Assembly: GCA_964363695.1 (NCBI GenBank)
Contig: CAYIJI010000056.1
Span: 1 to 5,333, forward strand
Direction of reading: 5' to 3'
Source of the DNA: JAMCZZ01 sp964363695
GTDB taxonomy: Bacteria > Patescibacteriota > UBA1384 > XYA2-FULL-43-10 > 1-14-0-10-43-13
DNA: 5,333 nt
The stretch's first letter is position 1; every line of letters starts with the position of its first letter. Below the pieces are notes generated by a model, which made no database searches, was not told the origin of the DNA, and worked only from the letters and a program-made list of their open reading frames with translations. A program made the translations under genes and the position numbers. Of this stretch, positions 1 to 5,280 are shown piece by piece.

Positions 1-1672
1 TTAACACATCAACAGAAGGCCTCTGAGTTGCGATAACCAGGTGCATTCCAGTGGCGCGGGCCATTTGAGCTAATCTCACAACTGATCCTTCAACTTCTTT
101 TGCAGAAGTCGCCATCAAATCGGCCAACTCATCAATAACAATAACAATGTACGGCAATTTTCCTTCAGGACAGGGGCTGGAATTGTAGGCAACAATGTTT
201 CTCTTACCTTGCTCTGAGAACACTTTATACCTTCTCTCCATTTCCCAAACCGCCCATTTAAGGGCTGAAACAGTTTTGTCTACTTCAGTTATAACAGAAG
301 TTAAAAGGTGGGGTATTTTATTATAATTTGTTAACTCAACGCGTTTCGGATCAACAAGAAGCAGCTTTAGATCATTTGGTGAATTATTAAATAAAAGGCT
401 GCAGATAAGTGAGTTAATGCAGACCGATTTACCTGAACCAGTGGAACCGGCAATTAGGAGATGAGGCATTTTTTCCAAGTCAATCGCCATCGGATCGCCA
501 GCCACATCTCTCCCTAGTGCAATAGCTAGTTTGCTCTTAAGCGCTCTAAACTCTTTTTCTTTAAGAATCTCCTTTAGAGTTACTTTGGCCGGAATTTTGT
601 TTGGAATCTCCACGCCAACTGAACTTTTTCCTGGAATTGGAGCTTCAATTCTTAAGCTTTTAGCAGATAAAGCCAAGGCTAAATCGGTTTGGCGGGCGAT
701 AATTTGATTTAATTTAACTCCCTCTTCTGGTTTAAATGTATATTGACTGACAGTCGGTCCGACATTAACATCGCTCATTGCAATTTCAACACCAAAGGTT
801 TTTAGGCATTTTTGAATAATCTCGACATTTTTATTTATATTACCGGGGTTTGGCGCTTCATCTGAATCTTTCAAGATATCAAGCGAAGGATATTCCCATG
901 TAGCGTCTCTTCTAATGTTGGTAACGTTGCTTGTATCAGCTTCTATCACTTCCGCCTTAGTGTCGCATTCTTTGTTTCTGTTTTTAAAACCGCTCATTTT
1001 TCTCTTTATCGACTCAAACACAGAAACTCTCGATCCGTTGATATTAACCTTTCCCTTCTCGTCATCTTCCTCATCCTCGGATTGGGAAAGACCTAGGTAT
1101 TTAAGCAGAGAAAAATCAAATAACATTAACAGGGAGATGACAATTAAAAACATAGAAAATAAGAAGGCTGGGAAAAGGCCGATGCCTCCTCTGAGCAAGT
1201 TTGAAATCAGTAACCCAGCAAGCCCTCCTCCTTTACCGTAGTTGGCAAACTCCTCAGCATTTTCAGGAGCAATGAAAAGGTGAAGTAAAGCTGGAACAGC
1301 AATGTTAAACAACAACAAGCCTATAAATTTTGAAACTCGATAGCTTGCATGTTCCTCTTTTTTTGATTTGGGAGGAATAATGAGGATTATGCCAAGATAG
1401 AAAATGCTAACTGCAAAAATAATCGCACCCAAACCGCCAAATATCTTTCTGGTAAAATCTGAAACACTGCTTCCCACAGCTCCGGCAGAACCAAAGAATC
1501 CCAACGAAGTTATTACAGCTAAAAGCACAATCAATATACCGAGAATTACTCTTCTTGTTTCCCCTGAAAGCCCAAAGGTCCAGTCAAAGACAAAATCTCC
1601 CCATTGATTTTCTCTTTGAAACCACTTGGGATCTTTCTGCTTGTGTTTTGGAAATTTTCTTTTTCGCCCCAT
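1..1672 (-). CDS. ftsK: FtsK/SpoIIIE family DNA translocase, N-terminal 557 residues (C-terminus beyond window)
   Basis: Membrane-anchored, ATP-driven DNA pump that clears chromosome termini through the division septum. The translation shows a basic N-terminus, four hydrophobic segments at about residues 42-62, 80-100, 115-135 and 163-187, then a charged linker (about 196-255) that is short for the family. The alpha domain follows (YPSLDIL near 261, GPTVSQYTFKP near 305, PIPGKSSVGVEIPN near 345). The motor carries Walker A AGSTGSGKS (K415) and Walker B IVIVIDELADLM (D514, E515), then ATQRPSVDVL at the window edge. The last part of the motor and any gamma (winged-helix) domain are off the left end. 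The ATG at 1672 follows GGAGGG (1675-1680) with only two bases between, a tight spacing, but there is no better start. It lies 11 nt after the coiled-coil gene and is probably co-transcribed with it. Family assignment is near certain. Confidence 0.97.
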   Translation of the reverse strand, partial: MGRKRKFPKHKQKDPKWFQRENQWGDFVFDWTFGLSGETRRVILGILIVLLAVITSLGFFGSAGAVGSSVSDFTRKIFGGLGAIIFAVSIFYLGIILIIPPKSKKEEHASYRVSKFIGLLLFNIAVPALLHLFIAPENAEEFANYGKGGGLAGLLISNLLRGGIGLFPAFLFSMFLIVISLLMLFDFSLLKYLGLSQSEDEEDDEKGKVNINGSRVSVFESIKRKMSGFKNRNKECDTKAEVIEADTSNVTNIRRDATWEYPSLDILKDSDEAPNPGNINKNVEIIQKCLKTFGVEIAMSDVNVGPTVSQYTFKPEEGVKLNQIIARQTDLALALSAKSLRIEAPIPGKSSVGVEIPNKIPAKVTLKEILKEKEFRALKSKLAIALGRDVAGDPMAIDLEKMPHLLIAGSTGSGKSVCINSLICSLLFNNSPNDLKLLLVDPKRVELTNYNKIPHLLTSVITEVDKTVSALKWAVWEMERRYKVFSEQGKRNIVAYNSSPCPEGKLPYIVIVIDELADLMATSAKEVEGSVVRLAQMARATGMHLVIATQRPSVDVL

Positions 1673-1683
1673 AACCCTCCAAT

Positions 1684-2019
1684 TTACATTCCTGCGACCA
1701 ACCTTTTTTCAATTTTAATAATTCGATGCTCGTGATCAGCAAGGGTGCCCAGTTGTTTCTGATTTATCTCAGATAAGTCAGAAACTTCCTCATGTAAAAC
1801 TTCTATTATTTCTTTTTTAGATTTCTCAATTTTCGCATCAACCGTTTTTATAATTTCTTTTTTAGAGTCTTCAATTTTTGTTTCCATTCTTAACTCAGAC
1901 TTTTCGATTGCAAACTCAATCTTATCCGACATTTTTGTCTCAGACTTTTCGATTGACTCACCAACCACTTCAACTATAATCTTTTTGATTTCTATTAAAT
2001 CTTGTTTCTCGAGTGCCAT
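1684..2019 (-). CDS. Small coiled-coil protein of unknown function upstream of ftsK
   Basis: A 111-residue protein that I cannot assign to a named family. It is rich in Glu, Lys, Ile and Ser, with no cysteine, no signal peptide and no membrane segment, so it is probably cytoplasmic. Residues 5-20 form an amphipathic helix. Residues 22-81 are four consecutive 15-residue repeats, starting SIEKSETKM, AIEKSELRM, SKKEIIKTV and SKKEIIEVL. The end (LADHEHRIIKIEKRL) is again helical. The whole chain looks like one extended coiled coil. The start ATG at 2019 follows GGGGAT with a plausible spacing, and a promoter lies about 50 bp upstream. The TAA is 11 nt before the ftsK start, and the ftsK ribosome-binding site fills that gap, which suggests coupled expression. 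A role with FtsK is only inferred from position. That the ORF is real is supported by its own promoter, the tight operon spacing and the protein-level periodicity. Confidence 0.8.
   Translation of the reverse strand: MALEKQDLIEIKKIIVEVVGESIEKSETKMSDKIEFAIEKSELRMETKIEDSKKEIIKTVDAKIEKSKKEIIEVLHEEVSDLSEINQKQLGTLADHEHRIIKIEKRLVAGM
1777..1956 (-). repeat. Four tandem 45-nt (15-codon) repeats inside the coiled-coil gene
   Basis: The repeats encode residues 22-36, 37-51, 52-66 and 67-81. The first pair still shares an identical 17-bp block (plus-strand 1894-1910 and 1939-1955, exactly 45 nt apart). The second pair shares a 14-bp block (1808-1821 and 1853-1866, also 45 nt apart). Matching DNA as well as protein suggests fairly recent duplication of 45-nt units. 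Hydrophobic residues fall at I23, M30, I34, I38, M45, I49, I56, V60, I64, I71, L75 and V79, which is a 15-residue rather than a simple 7-residue period. Confidence 0.8.
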
Positions 2020-2069
2020 TTTATCCCCATTTCTAACGCCATAAAAATCACTTTTTAAAAGTTACCTTT

Positions 2070-2098
2070 ATTATACTCTGTCAAAAAATCCTCTGCAA
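2070..2098 (-). promoter_or_regulatory. Promoter for the coiled-coil gene and ftsK
   Basis: On the minus strand a perfect -10 TATAAT (2070-2075) lies 17 bp from a partial -35 TTGCAG (2093-2098). Transcription would start near 2063, giving a leader of about 44 nt before the ATG at 2019. A 13-bp palindrome, ACTTTTTAAAAGT on the plus strand (2050-2062), covers the predicted start point and could be an operator, though its A/T content makes chance likely. The -35 region lies within the tail of the rnj terminator. Confidence 0.65.
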
Positions 2099-2100
2099 CA

Positions 2101-2130
2101 AAAACAGCCCCAATATTCGAGGGCTGTTTT
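2101..2130 (-). terminator. Intrinsic terminator of the udg-rnj unit
   Basis: A perfect 10-bp inverted repeat, AAAACAGCCC and GGGCTGTTTT, encloses a 10-nt loop. On the minus strand it is followed by further T (GGGCTGTTTTTGTT), giving the usual stem plus U-tract. It begins 42 nt after the rnj stop codon. The arms have A and T ends on both sides, so it could also work in the other direction, but no plus-strand gene needs it. Confidence 0.88.
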
Positions 2131-2134
2131 GTCA

Positions 2135-2166
2135 GCTTAAATGCTTATCTGCTTATACGCTTACTT
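2135..2166. repeat. Four-copy, 8-nt tandem repeat after rnj
   Basis: GCTTA recurs at 2135, 2143, 2151 and 2159 with an exact period of 8, each followed by three variable bases. Read on the coding (minus) strand each unit ends TAAGC. Because 8 is not a multiple of 3, successive TAA triplets fall in different frames, and with the nearby TAG and TAA triplets all three frames are closed within about 40 nt of the rnj stop. The repeat lies between that stop and the terminator stem. Confidence 0.75.
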
Positions 2167-2172
2167 ACTATC

Positions 2173-4179
2173 CTATACTTCAATAATAACTGGAATAACC
2201 ATCGGTCTTCGTTCAGTTTCTCGAAACAGAAATTCACCTATGTCATCTCTTAGTTTTTGTTTAGCTAAACTCCAGTCAGTTTTAGGCCCTCTTCGATCGG
2301 CGCCGTGCCGGGCAAAAATCTTCTTGATCTCTGCTCTTGACTTATGGACCAGCTGTTCATTTTCACGCATATAAATAAAACCGCGTGAAATAATATCTGG
2401 AGAAGTAGCAACCTCTCCCGTTTCATGGTCAACCGTAACAATAATGACAAATATTCCATCCTGAGCCATTGCTTTTCGGTCACGTAAGACAATGTTTCCT
2501 ACATCGCCAACTCCGAGACCATCAACCATAACATAGGAAGCGGGAACCCTCTTATTTGTTACCTCGCCTTTGCCTTTCCCAAATTCAATGACTTGGCCGT
2601 CATCTGCAACAAGACAATGTTCTTCATCGACAATTCTCATTTCCTGGGCAATCTGGCAATGTAGCATCAACCTGTGTCTTTCACCATGAACCGGCATTAA
2701 GTACTGAGGTTTGATTAAAGCAAGCATCAGTTTTATATCTTCTTGGTTAGCATGGCCCGATGTATGGACATCCATTAGTTTTTGATAAACAACCTTCGCT
2801 CCCGCTCTAAATAAATTGTCCATAAGGCTGGATACGCTTCTCTCGTTGCCGGGAATCGGCGAAGAAGACAATATGACTAGATCCCCTCTTTTAATTTTAA
2901 TCTGGCGATGTTCACCGGTCGAAATCCTGGTCAAAGCAGCATTATCTTCGCCCTGGGAGCCTGTACATACTATAACAATTTTGTTGTCGGGATATTTGCC
3001 AATGTCTTTCGCATCTATGATCGTATCCCTCGGCACGATCAATGCTTCTAATGAAATGGCGATATCAACAGTCGAAAGCATGCTCCGGCCGACAAAAGCG
3101 ACTTTTCTGTTTAACTTTTCTGCCGTATTGAGAATTTGCTGTATTCTTGAGATTAGAGTTGAAAAAGTAGAGATAATTAATCGATTTTTTGCCCTTTCCA
3201 TAATCTTGAAAAGCGAATCTTCGATTTCTTTTTCTGAAATCGAGTTGCCTGGACGTTCTATATTTGTAGAGTCGGATAATAAGACTAACGGCTTTTTTGC
3301 TCCCAGCATTGCTAAAGCTGAAAAGTCTGCCGGCTGGCCGTCTGCCGGCGTGTGGTCAAACTTCCAGTCTCCTGTGGCGATTAATAGTCCCTCTGGAGTC
3401 TCAATGGCAAAACCCATTGTTTGAGGAATGCTGTGGGTAAGACGGAAAGAAGTGATCTTAAAGCACCCTAATTGGAGCACAGGATCGCCAGGCTTAAGAA
3501 CTTCTAACCGGGCACCCCTGTCTAATCCGAATTCCTCTAATTTACCCTTGATTAAACCCAACGACAGAGGAGATGAATATATGGTGGGAGATCCGATTTT
3601 TTCAAAAACGTAGGGTATGGCGCCAATATGGTCAAGGTGACCGTGAGTTATTAAAAGACCTTTAATCTTTCTTTTATTCTGTTCGAGATAAGTAACATCG
3701 GGAATAACATAATCTACTCCCGGCATACTCTCATCAGGGAACATAAAGCCCATATCTAAAATGATGATATCGTCTTTATATTCAATAACAGTACAGTTTT
3801 TTCCACCGGTTTCTTCAACACCTCCCAAGGGGATGATTCGAAGCTTTGTTTCTTGGAACATTTTTGACTGATTATTGCCATCGACTTGCTGCGCCGTGTA
3901 TCTAGGCTCTTCGTGCCTTTGTGGCTGCGGTCTAAAAGATTGACTTCTAAATTTATGATCTCCCGAGCTTTGTTCGCTTCGTTCTTTTGAGACTGAATCT
4001 AGAAATTTATTACCTACTAGGCTAACTTTAGTAGGTTCTTTTTTACTTTGAGTACTAAAATCTTTTTTTTCAGCGTTTACTTTTAAATTAGTTTTTTCTT
4101 CTCTCTTCGAGTCTGAGCCTGAGGGCTCTTCCCTCAGAGTCGAATGACCACCAGAGGCGGACTTCATTTCATTTCGCAT
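2173..4179 (-). CDS. rnj: Ribonuclease J (metallo-beta-lactamase/beta-CASP RNase) with N-terminal extension
   Basis: RNase J degrades and matures RNA with 5'-to-3' exonuclease and endonuclease activity, using zinc ions in the cytoplasm. The 668 residues comprise a charged, Ser/Lys/Arg/Gln-rich extension (about 1-110), a metallo-beta-lactamase core from KLRIIPLGG, an inserted beta-CASP domain, and the RNase J C-terminal domain (about 560-668). Visible active-site motifs are HGHLDH (H179, H181, D183, H184), THS (H249), GDWKFD (D271), SDSTN (D303), TSGHA (H476) and MPVHGE (H498). The part from residue 114 is about 555 residues, the usual size of the whole enzyme, so nothing is missing. ATG 4179 follows AAGG with six A between, and M5 is an alternative start. 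It lies 90 nt after udg with no clear promoter of its own, so it is probably read from the udg promoter. Family certain; the function of the extension is unknown, possibly RNA or partner binding. Confidence 0.98.
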   Translation of the reverse strand: MRNEMKSASGGHSTLREEPSGSDSKREEKTNLKVNAEKKDFSTQSKKEPTKVSLVGNKFLDSVSKERSEQSSGDHKFRSQSFRPQPQRHEEPRYTAQQVDGNNQSKMFQETKLRIIPLGGVEETGGKNCTVIEYKDDIIILDMGFMFPDESMPGVDYVIPDVTYLEQNKRKIKGLLITHGHLDHIGAIPYVFEKIGSPTIYSSPLSLGLIKGKLEEFGLDRGARLEVLKPGDPVLQLGCFKITSFRLTHSIPQTMGFAIETPEGLLIATGDWKFDHTPADGQPADFSALAMLGAKKPLVLLSDSTNIERPGNSISEKEIEDSLFKIMERAKNRLIISTFSTLISRIQQILNTAEKLNRKVAFVGRSMLSTVDIAISLEALIVPRDTIIDAKDIGKYPDNKIVIVCTGSQGEDNAALTRISTGEHRQIKIKRGDLVILSSSPIPGNERSVSSLMDNLFRAGAKVVYQKLMDVHTSGHANQEDIKLMLALIKPQYLMPVHGERHRLMLHCQIAQEMRIVDEEHCLVADDGQVIEFGKGKGEVTNKRVPASYVMVDGLGVGDVGNIVLRDRKAMAQDGIFVIIVTVDHETGEVATSPDIISRGFIYMRENEQLVHKSRAEIKKIFARHGADRRGPKTDWSLAKQKLRDDIGEFLFRETERRPMVIPVIIEV

Positions 4180-4195
4180 TTTTTTCCTTGTTTGT

Positions 4196-4231
4196 TATTC
4201 CGTCCGCCAGCTGGCGGATTGATACGGAATA
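4196..4231. repeat. Compound palindrome in the udg-rnj spacer, directly upstream of the rnj ribosome-binding site
   Basis: The core is a perfect 16-bp palindrome, TCCGCCAGCTGGCGGA (4203-4218). It is enclosed by a second perfect pair of 8-bp arms, TATTCCGT (4196-4203) and ACGGAATA (4224-4231), with a short one-sided bulge. In the rnj transcript this folds into a strong GC-rich hairpin ending 6 nt from the AAGG ribosome-binding site (4186-4189). No U-tract follows on the minus strand, so it is not an ordinary terminator. A 26-bp stretch (4197-4222) matches the MITE interior at 5234-5259 in 22 positions, in the same orientation. Confidence 0.85.
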
Positions 4232-4237
4232 GTTAGA

Positions 4238-4256
4238 TGACAGCTAAAGGCTGTCA
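4238..4256. repeat. Short hairpin after the udg stop codon
   Basis: TGACAGC (4238-4244) and GCTGTCA (4250-4256) form a perfect 7-bp stem with a 5-nt loop. It lies 13 nt beyond the udg stop. On the minus strand the following bases are ATCTAAC rather than T-rich, so it is not a convincing terminator there. On the plus strand a run of six T follows several bases later, but no plus-strand gene ends here. It may act as an RNA 3'-end stabiliser or processing site between udg and rnj. Confidence 0.55.
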
Positions 4257-4269
4257 GATTAATTTTTTG

Positions 4270-4935
4270 TTATATTAATTTTAATTGTTCCCGTTCCATC
4301 TGTGTCTTATCAGTGTTAAGATCAGTGTTGTTTATTTTTTTAATTATTAGAGGTATCTTTTTAAAATCATTGATTAATGTTTCCCGCAAAGATCCATTAT
4401 GAAGTGCAGCTGCCGGATGGTATAGAGGCAAATAGACTCTGCCATCGGGCCTTCTTAATGCTTTTCCATGAAGTTTACTAATTCCTCCGGCGCCAGGCAG
4501 AAAAGTAGAAGTTGAATGGCGTCCCAGGCAAACAATTAATTTTGGATTTATTGCTTTAAATTGCCTGTCTAAATATGGCCTGCAAGCCTCTTTTTCTGAA
4601 TCTTCCGGATCTCGATTCTCAGGCGGACGACATTTTACCGTATTTGTTATAAAAATATCGCTTCGCCCTAAACCGATTACTTCTAGCATTTCATCCAAGA
4701 ATTTTCCCGCTGCACCACAGAAAGGGATTCCCTTAATATCTTCTGTCGCGCCCGGCGCCTCGCCAATAAACATAATTTCAGAAGAAAAACTTCCCTCACC
4801 AGGAACTGCAATTGTTCTGCTCTTTGAAAGAGGACATTTTGTGCAAACTAAAACCTCTTCCCTTATTTTATTGAGTTCCTTCGCTTCTTCTCCAATTTTG
4901 TCTTTGGTAGAAGCCCTGCTTTCTTCCAAATCCAT
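4270..4935 (-). CDS. udg: Uracil-DNA glycosylase, family 4 (iron-sulfur type)
   Basis: Removes uracil from DNA, whether from cytosine deamination or dUTP incorporation, as the first step of base excision repair. The 221-residue protein has the family's four cluster cysteines, C31 and C34 (CTKCPL), C102 (VKCRPP) and C118 (EACRPYL), expected to hold a 4Fe-4S cluster. Motif GEAPG (58-62), with E65 after it, and PFCGAAGKFLD (71-81) form the uracil pocket and active site, TNTVKCRPPENRDP (98-110) is the typical family block, and HPAA (173-176) is the second conserved motif. About 25 N-terminal and 20 C-terminal residues are charged extras; the C-terminal one contains a 9-bp direct repeat (4309-4317, 4321-4329). 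ATG 4935 follows AAAGGTG at good spacing. It is the first gene of the probable udg-rnj unit. Family 4, rather than family 5, is favoured by the GEAPG and PENRDP forms. Confidence 0.96.
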   Translation of the reverse strand: MDLEESRASTKDKIGEEAKELNKIREEVLVCTKCPLSKSRTIAVPGEGSFSSEIMFIGEAPGATEDIKGIPFCGAAGKFLDEMLEVIGLGRSDIFITNTVKCRPPENRDPEDSEKEACRPYLDRQFKAINPKLIVCLGRHSTSTFLPGAGGISKLHGKALRRPDGRVYLPLYHPAAALHNGSLRETLINDFKKIPLIIKKINNTDLNTDKTQMEREQLKLI

Positions 4936-4973
4936 AAAAAAACACCTTTAGAACATAGTTAATAACTATTATT

Positions 4974-5038
4974 TTTATTGTTCGAGCGAAGTGAGAACTA
5001 ATATGAGCGTAAACTTCTCGCCATGCTCGAACAATAAA
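4974..5038. repeat. 65-bp inverted repeat in the udg leader
   Basis: Arms 4974-4987 (TTTATTGTTCGAGC) and 5025-5038 are perfect 14-bp reverse complements. Inside them a second pair, GAAGT (4988-4992) and ACTTC (5013-5017), allows the hairpin to continue with an internal bulge. It lies wholly in the predicted udg 5' leader, ending 38 nt before the ATG. Neither strand has a run of T after the stem, so it is not a normal terminator, and I see no target-site duplication around it. It could be a palindromic repeat element, an RNA stability hairpin or an attenuator-like leader. Confidence 0.8.
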
Positions 5039-5041
5039 TGA

Positions 5042-5051
5042 TCAGATCTGA
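5042..5051. promoter_or_regulatory. 10-bp palindrome in the udg leader, possible operator
   Basis: TCAGATCTGA is a perfect palindrome between the predicted transcription start and the 65-bp inverted repeat. It overlaps a second small palindrome, TGATCA (5039-5044). Its position suits a repressor site, but a palindrome this short can arise by chance. Confidence 0.25.
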
Positions 5052-5105
5052 AATTGCACCAGATATTGATTTAATGTTAGTACTTTTATGTCGCTGTACT
5101 CATTT

Positions 5106-5133
5106 ATATTATCACAGAGAAATAAAATGTCAA
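5106..5133 (-). promoter_or_regulatory. Promoter for udg-rnj
   Basis: On the minus strand a perfect -35 TTGACA (5128-5133) and a -10 TAATAT (5106-5111) are 16 bp apart. TG lies just upstream of the overlapping GATAAT, as in an extended -10. Transcription would start near 5099, giving a leader of about 165 nt before the udg ATG. The MITE-like insertion begins (with its target duplication) only 3 bp beyond the -35 box. Confidence 0.75.
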
Positions 5134-5136
5134 GTA

Positions 5137-5144
5137 GAAATATG
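5137..5144. repeat. Target-site duplication, left copy (GAAATATG)
   Basis: This 8-bp sequence directly abuts the left terminal inverted repeat of the element at 5145-5272 and is repeated in the same orientation directly after its right end at 5273-5280. An exact 8-bp flanking repeat is the footprint expected of transposition. Confidence 0.8.
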
Positions 5145-5272
5145 GTAACCACTCACTGTATCGTAATTTCCACCTTTGTCATTCCCAGTGAAGACGGGGA
5201 TCCACGATAGTAAGATACCAAAACTATTAGTAGATTCCCTCCGCCAGCTAGTGGATTCAAGTGAGTGGTTAC
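5145..5272. mobile_element. MITE-like non-autonomous element, 128 bp
   Basis: The ends are perfect 13-bp terminal inverted repeats, GTAACCACTCACT (5145-5157) and AGTGAGTGGTTAC (5260-5272), flanked by the exact 8-bp direct repeat GAAATATG. There is no transposase; the interior holds two palindromic pieces. One is ATTCCC/GGGGAT (5181-5186, 5196-5201), part of a TGTCATTCCC-type block. The other is a diverged copy of the CCGCCAGCTGGCGG palindrome (5240-5255). Ends starting GTAA with 8-bp duplications are, from general knowledge, typical of the IS66 family, so an IS66-type transposase may have moved it; that link is inference. The intact ends and exact duplication suggest recent insertion. Confidence 0.8.
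5234..5259. repeat. Palindromic repeat inside the MITE, second copy of the udg-rnj spacer repeat
   Basis: It matches 4197-4222 at 22 of 26 positions in the same orientation. In the 16-bp core (5240-5255) two transitions, G to A and C to T, on one arm break the perfect symmetry seen at 4203-4218. It lies immediately inside the right terminal inverted repeat of the MITE. Confidence 0.75.
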
Positions 5273-5280
5273 GAAATATG
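5273..5280. repeat. Target-site duplication, right copy (GAAATATG)
   Basis: Exact direct copy of 5137-5144, directly after the right terminal inverted repeat. Its last G could equally be the first base of the next GTAAC-starting element. Confidence 0.78.

Noticed and set aside
915..1607. Plus-strand open frames opposite ftsK (915-1241, 1404-1607)
   Set aside because: Both are antisense to the FtsK membrane and linker regions and have Ser/Pro/Leu-rich composition typical of shadows. No ribosome-binding site or domain was seen.
2079..2084. Perfect TTGACA on the minus strand as the -35 of the ftsK-unit promoter
   Set aside because: It is only 3 bp from the perfect TATAAT (2070-2075), and at 16-18 bp downstream there is only a weak CTTTTA-like -10. 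The TTGCAG at 17-bp spacing fits better.
2816..3424. 202-codon plus-strand open frame opposite rnj
   Set aside because: It lies fully antisense to the conserved RNase J core and shows no known domain. It is explained by the codon use of rnj. The other antisense frames at 2141-2374 and 3428-3613, and the minus-strand frame at 2265-2492 that overlaps rnj, are rejected for the same reason.
4238..4256. Hairpin as the udg terminator
   Set aside because: On the minus strand it is followed by ATCTAACTATTCC, not a T-run, and rnj has no clear promoter of its own, so read-through from udg is more likely.
4974..5038. Inverted repeat as an intrinsic terminator
   Set aside because: After the stem, the minus strand continues AATAAAAATAA and the plus strand TGATCAG, so neither direction has a U-tract. 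No gene ends just before it.
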